This document shows, in pieces, positions 18,579 to 27,460 of a stretch of 64,000 bases of DNA. The position numbers and the translations under genes were made by a program. The notes under the pieces are model-generated. The model did no database searches, had not been told where the DNA came from, and saw nothing but the letters and a program-made list of their open reading frames with translations. This stretch comes from Leptospira fluminis. GTDB taxonomy: Bacteria; Spirochaetota; Leptospiria; Leptospirales; Leptospiraceae. Numbering within the stretch: position 1 is the stretch's first letter; every line of letters begins with the position of its first letter. The DNA is taken from positions 248,001 through 312,000 of the forward strand of contig NZ_RQEV01000011.1 of the NCBI RefSeq assembly GCF_004771275.1. The letters run 5' to 3'.

Positions 18579-18809
18579 ATGGCAAGCGTCGAATTTCAAA
18601 CCGAGGACGAATTCGAGTCCCACCAAAGCCAAAGACGTCTTGCTTTGGCGACTATGGACGAATTGACCCAGACGAAACTCGACCTACTGGAAGCGGGGCT
18701 GGAAGTCCCAAAATTTCTGAATTACGCGATCTCTTACCTGAACAGAAAATACCTTACCGAAGAGAAAGTGATCAGTGATCTGATCGTACGCCGAGACAGC
18801 GGAGGTTGA
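18579..18809 (+). CDS. Small conserved-type protein of unknown function
   Basis: 76 residues, no signal peptide or membrane segment, acidic N-terminus and two predicted helices (LALATMDELTQTKLDLLEAG and FLNYAISYLNRKY). It has codon use like its neighbours and lies alone between the UMF1 gene and a convergent DUF3052 gene. The ribosome binding site is weak. I do not recognise the family. Confidence 0.6.
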   Translation: MASVEFQTEDEFESHQSQRRLALATMDELTQTKLDLLEAGLEVPKFLNYAISYLNRKYLTEEKVISDLIVRRDSGG

Positions 18810-18825
18810 TCCCTGTTTTTTCCTT

Positions 18826-18856
18826 AAAGAAGAAGCCTCCGAAAAACGAAGGCCTA
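18826..18856. terminator. Probable bidirectional terminator
   Basis: GCCTCCG-AAAAA-CGAAGGC gives a seven-pair stem with one G-U pair, between convergent genes; T-rich stretches lie on both sides (CTCTTTTTGG to the right, TTCTTCTTT on the minus strand). Confidence 0.5.
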
Positions 18857-19408
18857 TCTCTTTTTGGCTTTTTTCTTGGGAGAAAGTTTTTTCTTCGCAA
18901 TCGCCTTCTTCTTACTAGCGACTTTCTTCTTTATGGCGGTCTTTTTCCGGATTACAGTCCGTTTTAGACCGTCTTCGCTGATGGTCAAACTTGGATCTCT
19001 TTCCATATTCTTGATGAGGGAAACATGCCGAAAGCGGAGCGCGGACCAATCATCGTCGATCGCGATCATTCGAACTCCTTCGTAACCCACTTTTCCCAGC
19101 GGATCCCAACCTGCATCCCTGTGAATGGAAACGTTGTATTTGCGCGAGGTCTTTTTCGGATAAGCTAACCAGAGAAGCCCATCCTCCGCAAGGCAGGTGG
19201 GCACCATGGAAGCGATGTTTCGGATTTCCACCTCGGTCTGGACAAAGGCCAAAATCAATCTGTATTTCTTTCCGGAGCGCAAGGCGCGATCTACGGGTCC
19301 TCCTAAACTCGAAAGAGCGGGTTCGAATTCGTAAGGGGAGGAGAGAACGCATACGTCACCTTCTCCCAATTTAAATTGAAGTTTACCGAATACGGAGTGG
19401 AGAGCCAT
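18854..19408 (-). CDS. DUF3052-like protein with histone H1-like Lys/Ala tail
   Basis: 184 residues from ATG 19408 (a TTG 36 bases upstream is also open). The first 135 residues fit DUF3052: LGEGDVCVLSSPYEFEPAL, a central DGLLWLAYPKKTSRKYN, and AIDDDWSALRFRHVSLIKN. The last 45 residues are KKK-AIAKKK-LSPKKKAKKR-type repeats, as in bacterial histone H1-like proteins, which bind DNA or RNA non-specifically. The combination suggests a nucleoid- or RNA-associated protein, but this is inference. Confidence 0.75.
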   Translation of the reverse strand: MALHSVFGKLQFKLGEGDVCVLSSPYEFEPALSSLGGPVDRALRSGKKYRLILAFVQTEVEIRNIASMVPTCLAEDGLLWLAYPKKTSRKYNVSIHRDAGWDPLGKVGYEGVRMIAIDDDWSALRFRHVSLIKNMERDPSLTISEDGLKRTVIRKKTAIKKKVASKKKAIAKKKLSPKKKAKKR

Positions 19409-19615
19409 GGGGAAAGTGATACTTCCCCTCTTTAGAAAAGGCAAGCGGGAAACACGAATATTTTATTTCTTCTTCTTCGCATCCCCGCCGCCTATCGTTC
19501 CAAGACGACAAGTACCGTCACTGCTTCGGACGGGATTCTATCCATCAAATTCTTTTTCACCCCGAACGAGCGGCGTTTCTAGCAGGAAATCGAACGTCCG
19601 AAAGAACGGAGACGA

Positions 19616-20410
19616 TTATTGGAACTCGAGCATTTTGGAGATCAAACGTTTCTGATTCAATTCAAGATCCGAAAGCTTGTGACGGACGTTCTTATCCACT
19701 TTTCGAAGATATTTTTTGTAGGTAAGAATGATCAGTTTCTGTTTATTGTACGGAAGCGGGTTCGTTTCCTCATGGAGCTTCGTCTCTACCCCAGGCTGAA
19801 GGGGCTGGGTAGGAGTGTCCGGCCAGATAAAATCCGTGTCGTAGCTGGAGTAATATTCCAGCCGGATTTCCTTATTGTTATTCGGTGTCCGTTTTCCTTC
19901 CGAACTTACTTGGGGTCCCTTCGGGTCCGAGTTAATCACCCGACGCATTTCGCGGACGAAAATCTCCCCGTTGGAATTAGTCCTCTTGAACTGCATGATG
20001 ATCTTTTCCAATTTATCGGGAGTGGCGCCTGGATAGATGAAAATCCGCGCGTTATATAGATAGGTTTTGGGAAAATCCCAAAAAGATTCGCCGGATCCCA
20101 TGTCTATTTCCAGGTAAGGCTTATTGTCCCGATCGGTCTTCAGAAATTTGATCATCTCCTGCGGCTCATCCCCGATGTATCGGAGAGCCTTCTTGGTGGT
20201 ATCCATCTGAAGGATCTTATTGATTTTGAAGATGTTTTCCGAAATGGATGCGTGTAAATTATCGATTTCAATATCGGAAAAACCCGCTTTGCGGATCGCT
20301 TCGATCTGACGCTCTATCTCCCGTTCCTCCATAGTCAATAACTTGGGCGCGGCTTGTAGTCGGAGCGCGGCAAATAAAAGGAAGAAAATAATCAGGACTC
20401 GGGTTTTCAT
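19616..20410 (-). CDS. Secreted conserved leptospiral protein, possibly flagellar coiling protein FcpB-like
   Basis: 264 residues with a clear signal peptide (ending LRLQAAP). The mature part is rich in helices: TMEEREIERQIEAIRKAG, a middle domain with RIFIYPGATPDKLEKIIMQF, and a C-terminal LRKVDKNVRHKLSDLELNQ. Size, signal peptide and the mix of helices with a mid-protein beta part bring to mind the leptospiral periplasmic flagellar sheath proteins FcpA/FcpB. I cannot confirm this from sequence; treat as unassigned secreted protein. Divergent from the ATP-grasp gene. Confidence 0.55.
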   Translation of the reverse strand: MKTRVLIIFFLLFAALRLQAAPKLLTMEEREIERQIEAIRKAGFSDIEIDNLHASISENIFKINKILQMDTTKKALRYIGDEPQEMIKFLKTDRDNKPYLEIDMGSGESFWDFPKTYLYNARIFIYPGATPDKLEKIIMQFKRTNSNGEIFVREMRRVINSDPKGPQVSSEGKRTPNNNKEIRLEYYSSYDTDFIWPDTPTQPLQPGVETKLHEETNPLPYNKQKLIILTYKKYLRKVDKNVRHKLSDLELNQKRLISKMLEFQ

Positions 20411-20496
20411 AGAGATTGCCTTCCATCTATATATCGAAAAGAGTACACCTCATTCTTGATCTTCAACAGGAATTTTTCCCGTTTCCGTACCGGATT

Positions 20497-21705
20497 ATGA
20501 CTCGAATCTTTCGCCCGAACGCTTACTTTGAGGAAGAACTTTCCGCTGGAGAGATTTTTCCTCCCGGACTCGAAGCCCAAAACGCGATCCTCGAGTCTTG
20601 CTTTCTCGTTTTGACGGGTCCGGAAAAGGAATTCGGAGAGATCCTAGCTCATTCCGTCCCCGAAAAGAAATGGTACGAATATTGGAAAAACCAATTCGGA
20701 AGCTCTCTTCCGATTCCTATCAGGATCCAAGAGAGAAAACCCGAATCCCTGGTCCAAGTACCTCTTTTTCTGGAAGAATGGGGACGGATTTCCCAATACT
20801 CCGAAAAAAATGGATTCCAATTAAATCCGACGGCATTCGAAAGATCCGCTCATCTTTCCTCCAAGATCGCACAAACCGAATGGAAAAAAAAATTTCACAT
20901 GCAGGAATTCCCGGTCTGGATTTTTAAAAACGATTCGGAATGGAAATCGGATGGAGAATTCCTCCGCCTTCAAGCCCCCGCTTTTCCTCTGTACGTGAGA
21001 AAATTGGAATTCGGTTTTTCCGGAAGACAGGAGTTCCTTCTTCCTTCAGACTTAGGAAAGCCTTCCAAAAAGGATTTTTTCAAAATTAGGGACGTTGGGT
21101 CCGTGCTCGAACCCTGGATGGATCGAACGCAGGATTTCAGTCTTCTTTTTTCCGCGGAAAAAGGATCTTTCCGACGGATCGCATCCACGATACTTCTTTC
21201 GAATCAAAAGGGAAAATATTCGGGGACATGGTTAACTTCGGAGGAAGAAAGCTCTTGGTACTCCGAAAGAATGGAGCCGGTGCTTCGGAACCTATCCGAT
21301 TTCGCTCCCGATTATACCGGATACGGATCCATCGACTCCTTTACTTACCGAACGATCGACGGACAAGAGGAATTACGCAAGGTTTCCGAAATCAATTTCC
21401 GTTGGACTATGGGACGCATTCTTTGGGAACTCTGCCGCAAATTTCCTCTTTCCGGCGTCCGAGACCTGTTGCTATTCGTTTCCCATAAAGGAAGCATCCA
21501 TGAAGATTCTTATCGAAAACTCGAGGAATGGAACCGGGAAGAACCGACCCGGCGAATGTTTCCTCTCTCCCCATTTTACGGTCCCAAAGGAAAACCCATG
21601 CCGAAAGTACTCCTCTGGTTCCGGATCCAAAAGGACGAAGTCTCGGATCCGCGCCAAACCGCGTCCGACCTGGCTGCAAAAGCCCGCACCAAGTTCGGCG
21701 GGTGA
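20497..21705 (+). CDS. ATP-grasp family enzyme of unknown substrate
   Basis: 402 residues from ATG 20497; the open frame extends upstream to a TTG only five bases from the divergent gene, which would leave no promoter room. The ATP-grasp signs are LYVRKLEFGFSGRQEFLL (nucleotide-binding loop, residues about 165-180), VLEPWMDRTQDFSLLF, FAPDYTGYGSIDSFTYR, and the Mg-binding SEINFRWTMGR with the E-x-N pair near 335. Such enzymes form amide or thioester bonds through acyl-phosphates. It stands alone, so no pathway can be named. Confidence 0.72.
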   Translation: MTRIFRPNAYFEEELSAGEIFPPGLEAQNAILESCFLVLTGPEKEFGEILAHSVPEKKWYEYWKNQFGSSLPIPIRIQERKPESLVQVPLFLEEWGRISQYSEKNGFQLNPTAFERSAHLSSKIAQTEWKKKFHMQEFPVWIFKNDSEWKSDGEFLRLQAPAFPLYVRKLEFGFSGRQEFLLPSDLGKPSKKDFFKIRDVGSVLEPWMDRTQDFSLLFSAEKGSFRRIASTILLSNQKGKYSGTWLTSEEESSWYSERMEPVLRNLSDFAPDYTGYGSIDSFTYRTIDGQEELRKVSEINFRWTMGRILWELCRKFPLSGVRDLLLFVSHKGSIHEDSYRKLEEWNREEPTRRMFPLSPFYGPKGKPMPKVLLWFRIQKDEVSDPRQTASDLAAKARTKFGG

Positions 21706-21802
21706 AATGTACTTGTGATTCTTTCCCTGCCCCGGAGACTGGCTCCAGTCCCCATAGGACGCAAAAGACCTTAGATCCGTTCAGGAAGGATAAGGATACT
21801 AG

Positions 21803-22393
21803 ATGGAACTGTTTCTCAACTACGCTCTTTACATTATTGTTAGCATCGGATTTTTAATTCCTTTTACGGGATTCGTGATCGGCGCGGGCGCGATCGTAAA
21901 CGCAACTGTCGCAGGCGCGATCGTGAATTTCGCGGCTCAGATCGTAGAGGAAGACAAACTCAAAGCCTTTTTGGATAAAAACAAAAATACCGCGATCGGA
22001 AAAGCGCTTCAACAAGCCGTAGATACCGGTAAAACGAAATTAAACCCTGTAGCTGCTGCACCGAAGGCCCATTCTTCCGAGGAAGCTCATGGAGAACACC
22101 ATCTGATTTCCGTACAGACGTACGCGCTGGTATTCGCCGCTTTGATCATCGGCACGATCTTAACCGTTTGGGTGGCGGGAATCGACTTCGGAGCCGCAAA
22201 TACGATCATAGCGATGCTGGTCGCTACTATCAAGGCTTCTCTGGTGCTCGCATATTTCATGCATCTCAAATACGATAGCCTCATGAACCGAGTCATTTTC
22301 GGCTCCGGATTCCTGTTTTTGTTACTCCTATTCGGATTCAGCGCGGCCGATATTTTCACCCGTTCCAAAATTTATCTCGGTTTCCCTTACTGA
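21803..22393 (+). CDS. Cytochrome c oxidase subunit IV-like membrane protein with extra N-terminal segment
   Basis: 196 residues. The C-terminal 100 residues fit the prokaryotic COX subunit IV family: three membrane helices with the signature ATIKASLVLAYFMHLKYD (residues about 150-168). Ahead of it lie an additional hydrophobic helix pair and a cytosolic linker with a His-rich stretch (HSSEEAHGEHHL), not part of the normal subunit IV. AGGAAGG precedes the ATG. No other oxidase subunit gene is next to it. A terminator follows. Confidence 0.8.
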   Translation: MELFLNYALYIIVSIGFLIPFTGFVIGAGAIVNATVAGAIVNFAAQIVEEDKLKAFLDKNKNTAIGKALQQAVDTGKTKLNPVAAAPKAHSSEEAHGEHHLISVQTYALVFAALIIGTILTVWVAGIDFGAANTIIAMLVATIKASLVLAYFMHLKYDSLMNRVIFGSGFLFLLLLFGFSAADIFTRSKIYLGFPY

Positions 22394-22418
22394 GACTTTC
22401 CGCTTTCGAATGCTGAAG

Positions 22419-22447
22419 AAAGCCGGTGTGAAAACGCCGGCTTTTTT
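22419..22447 (+). terminator. Rho-independent terminator after subunit IV-like gene
   Basis: AAGCCGG-TGTGAAAACG-CCGGCTTTTTT: a seven-pair stem followed directly by six T. Confidence 0.85.
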
Positions 22448-22513
22448 ATTGTTGCTTTACCTACAAATTTCGAATTCAGTTTATCGGCCCGTATTTTATC
22501 GCGCCGATTTAAG

Positions 22514-23137
22514 ATGGAATTCGATCCGAGAAAACTTTCGACCGTTTTGTTTGCGCTGTTCTTGGTTTTCCAATGCAAGCCTCGAATTCCCGATGTGAAC
22601 AAAACGATAGAGATCTCCGAATTGGGTTTGGTTTTCGATTACGAAGGCTGGACTTACGGTGAGGACGCTTCCGAGCAGTACGAATATCGGACGAAAAAGA
22701 AATCCAAATCGGATAAGAAAAAACAGGATTTAAAAGTCCTATTCTATCTGATCGACTCCGAGGAGAATTCGAAATCCGGGATCCGAACCAGCATCAATTT
22801 CATTTCGGAACCTATCCCGGTAAAATACTCGAAAGCGACACTGGACGACTACGTCGCTTCCATGGGCGCATTGTATTCCAATGTGTACGGGAACTATCAG
22901 ATGCTTAGCGTTCCTCAAAAGATCTCTTTAGGAAATCATAAAGCTGCCCTTCTGGAAGCGAAGTTTCTTCTGGAAAGTTCGGGCCGAGAAACGGAAATCC
23001 ACACTTACCAAATCGTATTCCTAAAAGATGGATCCGCCTACGTCATCTCCGCTTCCACACCGGAAACGGAATTCAAAACAAAGGGACCGAAGTTACTCGG
23101 CACTCTAATGCGGATACATGGAAACGAAAAACCTTAA
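22514..23137 (+). CDS. Putative lipoprotein of unknown function
   Basis: 207 residues; short N-terminal hydrophobic stretch ending in VFQC (Cys 21) looks like a spirochaetal lipobox. The mature part begins with a small Lys-rich loop (KKKSKSDKKK) and has beta-rich segments such as RTSINFISEPI and HTYQIVFLKDGSAYVIS, similar in outline to PsbP/DcrB-type domains, but I cannot assign it. No neighbour suggests a role. Confidence 0.65.
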   Translation: MEFDPRKLSTVLFALFLVFQCKPRIPDVNKTIEISELGLVFDYEGWTYGEDASEQYEYRTKKKSKSDKKKQDLKVLFYLIDSEENSKSGIRTSINFISEPIPVKYSKATLDDYVASMGALYSNVYGNYQMLSVPQKISLGNHKAALLEAKFLLESSGRETEIHTYQIVFLKDGSAYVISASTPETEFKTKGPKLLGTLMRIHGNEKP

Positions 23138-23147
23138 TCTCAGCGGA

Positions 23148-24275
23148 TTAGACGTGAAGAGTGGGCGTTTCTTGGTATTCGACCAGCAGCTTATAAATGC
23201 TCACCGCATCCTTCCATATATGGATTTTACCCTGCTGGTTCAGTTGACGGACGAAATCGTTCACTTCTCCCAATCTCGATCGGAAAAAATAGAATAGCTT
23301 TTTGTCCTCGACCGCAATATGACTGATCAGCCATTCCTTGAGATCCTGTAAAAGTTTGGAAATCGCATCCGTATCGTCGTCTTTACTTCTCAAAACCAAA
23401 TCCCCGATCAGCGCGTTGAAATCGCGGTGTTGTTTGATATGCGAATTCGTATCATGGAAATTGAATTTTCTCATGATGGCTTCCTCGGTACCGAAATGTT
23501 CCTTAATGTAATCTATAGTCGCCGAAAGCGCTTCTTTGAGCTTTACCGTCAGTATTTCGCTACGGATCTCCTGCTTTAATCTTTGCCGATGCAACTTTTC
23601 CGTATTTACTAGCAATTGCAACAGCCAAAGATGCTGCATATCCACGATCGCTATCCCCGTCTTGAGTTTGTATCGGAACCAGAGCTCGGAGATGATTTTC
23701 AGATTGTCCTCTCCTATCGTCTGGAATTCCGTCTGATGAAATTTCCCGTTGGGATTATTCACCCTTTTGTACAAATCTTCTATCTCGTCCCTATGCATGG
23801 AGTTTCCAAGCTGCAAATTCAACCAATCCTTGATTTCCTCGTAGTGAACGGTCAGGATGTCCATGTAACCCCGGTCTTCCGAAAGAATATGTTGGAAAAG
23901 CCAAGTCCTTAGGTTCCTCAAGAGATTCAAAGCCGCCTTTTTATAATCGCCGGTAACCCTCTCACGGGCCCTCCTCCTTAAAACGGCCACAAATCTGGTG
24001 TGCTGCACTCTGTGTTGGCCCAGCTTGGGATAACTCACAATTTCCAGAATCTTTTCCTCTAAGGAAAAATGTTCGATCGTATAATCTAGGGCCCGAGTGA
24101 GGGTCCTCGTAAAATTATCCTCCATTTTTACGGGATCTTGGTTTTCAAGGTCCTCTTCCAACTCCACAATCATTGCGATCAACCAAAGATGCTGTTTGTC
24201 GATCGCCGGAATATTCAAGGCCATATCAAAGGTTTGCCAGATGGTTCTTATTCTTCCGACCGTGCTTTCCTTCAC
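23148..24275 (-). CDS. Tandem hemerythrin-domain protein
   Basis: 375 residues from GTG 24275, with AGGAG seven bases upstream. Two complete hemerythrin domains are visible. Domain 1: DKQHLW, EHFSLEEKIL, QHTRF, HILSEDRGY; domain 2: DMQHLWLLQ, EHFGTEEAIM, KQHRDF, HIAVEDKK. Each has the set of His, Glu and Asp that binds a di-iron centre carrying O2. Single-domain bacteriohaemerythrins usually have about 130 residues, so this is a fused duplicate. It is soluble and may sense or store oxygen. An isolated gene on the minus strand. Confidence 0.88.
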   Translation of the reverse strand: MKESTVGRIRTIWQTFDMALNIPAIDKQHLWLIAMIVELEEDLENQDPVKMEDNFTRTLTRALDYTIEHFSLEEKILEIVSYPKLGQHRVQHTRFVAVLRRRARERVTGDYKKAALNLLRNLRTWLFQHILSEDRGYMDILTVHYEEIKDWLNLQLGNSMHRDEIEDLYKRVNNPNGKFHQTEFQTIGEDNLKIISELWFRYKLKTGIAIVDMQHLWLLQLLVNTEKLHRQRLKQEIRSEILTVKLKEALSATIDYIKEHFGTEEAIMRKFNFHDTNSHIKQHRDFNALIGDLVLRSKDDDTDAISKLLQDLKEWLISHIAVEDKKLFYFFRSRLGEVNDFVRQLNQQGKIHIWKDAVSIYKLLVEYQETPTLHV

Positions 24276-24429
24276 AAGACTCTCCTAGATAGAAAGGTTT
24301 AGAATCGATTCGAGAATAAACCCGCGTAAAGGAATGAAAAGCTTAAGCAGGAGATTCGATCGGACAAGCGGCTTGATTAATGTCAATCGAGGATACAGTT
24401 TGCGAAACGATCGCGTAAAAAGAAAGAAG

Positions 24430-24987
24430 TCAAATTCCGAGATCGGAAACGATCCGTTCCGCTTCTTTCAAAAATCCGGCTTCCTCTTCCGGGGAAAAGG
24501 GACCGAACCGATCTGCAAGAATGCGCTTGGAAAGCTCCACGTATTCCAGGCAACCCGCGATCGTCATCGCAGGCTTAGCCTTGTTCGGATAAATGACGAG
24601 ATCCCCGTTTTTGGGAAGAACCATGGCCCTGGGCGGTATTTTTTTTCCGCCTCGTACGATGCATCCGGCGAGGATCATGGCTCCGGAACCGATTTCCGCA
24701 TCATCCAGAACCACGGAGCCGATACCGATGAGACAACCTTTCCCGATTTTACAGCCGTGGAGCATGGTATTATGCCCTACCAACGTGTAATCGTCGATAA
24801 AGATCCCGCGCGTGGAATCCGTGTGCAAGGTGGAGTTGTCTTGGATGTTGACAGCTTCCCCGAGTCGAATCGTATTCATATCCGCGCGCAGCACGGCTCC
24901 GGGCCAAATGGAAGAATTAGCTCCTAATTCCACAAGCCCGATCAAAGTGGCGGCAGGATGAACGTATGCCGACTCGTGAATCTTCAT
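24430..24987 (-). CDS. Gamma-carbonic-anhydrase-like left-handed beta-helix protein
   Basis: 185 residues with hexapeptide repeats (SIWPGAVLRADMNTI, VNIQDNSTLHTD, VGHNTMLHGC) and the zinc-binding His positions of the Cam/YrdA family (HTD, GHNTMLHGC). Homologues are trimers in the cytoplasm; some hydrate CO2, some are inactive transferase-like. It begins seven bases after pheT and is probably cotranscribed with it. Confidence 0.85.
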   Translation of the reverse strand: MKIHESAYVHPAATLIGLVELGANSSIWPGAVLRADMNTIRLGEAVNIQDNSTLHTDSTRGIFIDDYTLVGHNTMLHGCKIGKGCLIGIGSVVLDDAEIGSGAMILAGCIVRGGKKIPPRAMVLPKNGDLVIYPNKAKPAMTIAGCLEYVELSKRILADRFGPFSPEEEAGFLKEAERIVSDLGI

Positions 24988-24994
24988 TCCGATC

Positions 24995-27400
24995 TTAACG
25001 CAGCGGATATCCCGCGGATTGGGCGATTCCGATCAAGGTATCCGTAATCTCTTTGATTCTTTCCTGCGTTAAATTTTTATCCTGACTCAAAAGGCGGAAT
25101 CGATAGGAAACGGATTTTTTATCCGCAGGCAGATTTCCTCCGCTAAAAACGACGGTCACTCTTACGTCTTCGAGTTCCGGAATCGATTCTTTTAGGACAA
25201 GTTCCGCAAAGTTGGCGCTAGATTCATTCGAATTCATCACTATAGACAAATCGATTTCCGTTTGAGGGAAATGGGACGGGACCTTAAAGTGATTTGTCTT
25301 TCTTAAGGATTCCCAAGCCGTCAACAAAGCCGCAAAGTCGAATTTGCCGAGTAAGGTTCGTTTCTTTAGATCCATCCGGTCCGCAAGAGTAGGATGGGCA
25401 TAACCTAGTTCTCCGATCTTCATTCCTTCCGAATAAAGAGAAAGGCTCGCCTTAGGATGAAAATAGGATCGGTTCTCCGATTTCCAAACAAAGGATCGTA
25501 TGTTCAAATTCCGAAGCACCTGCTCGACACCGGAACGAACCCGCAAAAAATCCTCTTCTAATAGACCGGCATCCTTTTCGTTCCATTTTCTTCCGTCACA
25601 GACCGCCCACGCGAAAGATTTGGATTCGTTCCCCGGTTCCTCGGTCTTTTTGTACGTGCGTCCGAATTCGAAAATTCTCACCCTTTCAAATCTGTCCGTA
25701 TTCAAACGTACGTTTTTCAAAAGAGAAGGAAAAATGGAAGTGCGCAGAAAAGCCTGTTCTTCGGGCATCGCGTTCATGATTTTAACGAAATCCTCTGGCT
25801 TTCCTTCCACTAAATTATCCGACCCGGAGGCGTAGGAATAATTAAAAACTTCGTTATATCCTAATACTTGCGAAAATTGCCTCTTTAATAGTCTTTCCAA
25901 CTCGCGGGCCTTATTCTGTGCCGGAGGCTTGACTTCCGCGGCCAACGGTCGAACCGGTATGCTCGCATACCCGAGAGACCTACCTATCTCCTCCACAAGG
26001 TCTTCCGGAATTGTAATGTCGTAATTCTGTCTGTATTTCGGGACCGTTACCATCGCTCGATCGCCTTTCCAATCGGAAACGAAAGAAAGACTGCTCAGCA
26101 CTTTTTCCGCAGTCTCCCGGTTTATATCGGTTCCTAATTTTCTGTTTAAAAAATCGAGACTCAATTCGATGACGACTTTCTTGTCCGCAGTGTGAATGTA
26201 TCCTACTGGATGACTCGCCTTTACTTCGGGGCAACCGTTCTCTTTCAAAAGTTGTAATGCTCTCTTGAGAACGGGAAGCGTAGTCGTAGCTTCCAAACCT
26301 TTCTCATAACGAACGGACGATTCGGATCGGATTCCGGTTTTGCGGATGGATTTGCGAACCGATTCCCTGGGAAAAACCGCGGATTCCAAAACTACGCTTT
26401 TCGTCGTATCCGAAACAGCGGTTTCCGCTCCGCCCATAACACCGGCAATCGCCACTCCTTTGCCGGAATTCCGAATGATCAGAATCTCCGAATCCAACTC
26501 GGGAGACGTGCCGTCCAGAAGCGGAAACGATTCTCCTTTTTTTGCCGGATCGACTTCGAGAGAAACCGCACCCATCGCTCCTAATTTTTCACGATCGAAA
26601 AAGTGCGTCGGCTGCCCTGTTTCCAACAGAAGATAATTCGATACGTCCACGATATTATTGATTACGCGAATCCCGCACTTCTTCAAACGGGAACGAACGC
26701 TTCGATTCGAAGGGGAGATTTTGACGCCTTCGATTCCTACGGAAAAATAAGAATGGGCAAATTTCGTATCCGAAACCTTCGGCTGAGGAACGCCATCGTC
26801 GAATTCCCAATCCTGTTCAAGAGGATGAAAGCGGACCGGAAGTTCAAGTTGGGCGGCGAGTTCCCGAGCGAAGCCGAAATGACTCCAAAGGTCCGGTCGA
26901 TGAGTGATGGATTTGTTATCCACATCTAGAATTTTATCCCGAAAACCCAGGAATTCCCGCAAGACGTCTCCCGGCTTGGCTTGCGGATCCGTTACTACAA
27001 AAACTCCCGAATCCTCGTCGGAAAGTCCCAGTTCCTTTTCGGAACAGAGCATACCGGAACTCCTCACCCCTCTCAGTTCGGAATCCTTGATTTCCTTTCC
27101 GTCTAGTACGGCTCCGGGAATAGCTAGTGGAACCAAATCTCCCACACGCAGGTTGGGGGCGCCCGAAACGATCTGAATCTTGTTTTTTCCGTCGCTTACT
27201 TGAGCGACCTGCAACTTATCCGCTTGGGGATGTTTTTCCAAAGACTCGATACGCACCAAAACGACCTTTTCCAAGTGCGCAAAGAAATCCTCCACTCCGT
27301 CGATCTCGCAGATCGAGGCGGCGATTTTTTTAAGAATCTCTTCTAGAGGTACCTCGCTCAAAGGTACATATTCGTTCATCCAATCCAGGGATAATTTCAC
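24995..27400 (-). CDS. pheT: Phenylalanyl-tRNA synthetase beta chain
   Basis: 801 residues from GTG 27400 with GGGAG upstream, a normal PheT. Visible are the N-terminal MKLSLDWMNEYVPLSE, the EMAP-like tRNA-binding domain (KLQVAQVSDGKNKIQIVSGA), the B3/B4 editing part and the C-terminal ferredoxin-fold (LSIVMNSNESSANFAELV). It pairs with PheS to charge tRNA-Phe; pheS is not in this window, so the subunits are unlinked here. Confidence 0.97.
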   Translation of the reverse strand: MKLSLDWMNEYVPLSEVPLEEILKKIAASICEIDGVEDFFAHLEKVVLVRIESLEKHPQADKLQVAQVSDGKNKIQIVSGAPNLRVGDLVPLAIPGAVLDGKEIKDSELRGVRSSGMLCSEKELGLSDEDSGVFVVTDPQAKPGDVLREFLGFRDKILDVDNKSITHRPDLWSHFGFARELAAQLELPVRFHPLEQDWEFDDGVPQPKVSDTKFAHSYFSVGIEGVKISPSNRSVRSRLKKCGIRVINNIVDVSNYLLLETGQPTHFFDREKLGAMGAVSLEVDPAKKGESFPLLDGTSPELDSEILIIRNSGKGVAIAGVMGGAETAVSDTTKSVVLESAVFPRESVRKSIRKTGIRSESSVRYEKGLEATTTLPVLKRALQLLKENGCPEVKASHPVGYIHTADKKVVIELSLDFLNRKLGTDINRETAEKVLSSLSFVSDWKGDRAMVTVPKYRQNYDITIPEDLVEEIGRSLGYASIPVRPLAAEVKPPAQNKARELERLLKRQFSQVLGYNEVFNYSYASGSDNLVEGKPEDFVKIMNAMPEEQAFLRTSIFPSLLKNVRLNTDRFERVRIFEFGRTYKKTEEPGNESKSFAWAVCDGRKWNEKDAGLLEEDFLRVRSGVEQVLRNLNIRSFVWKSENRSYFHPKASLSLYSEGMKIGELGYAHPTLADRMDLKKRTLLGKFDFAALLTAWESLRKTNHFKVPSHFPQTEIDLSIVMNSNESSANFAELVLKESIPELEDVRVTVVFSGGNLPADKKSVSYRFRLLSQDKNLTQERIKEITDTLIGIAQSAGYPLR

Positions 27401-27460
27401 GTTCCGAATCTCCCGATGTCGACGATTTCGACTCAGTACATTTACAAAAGCCCGGGTCGG

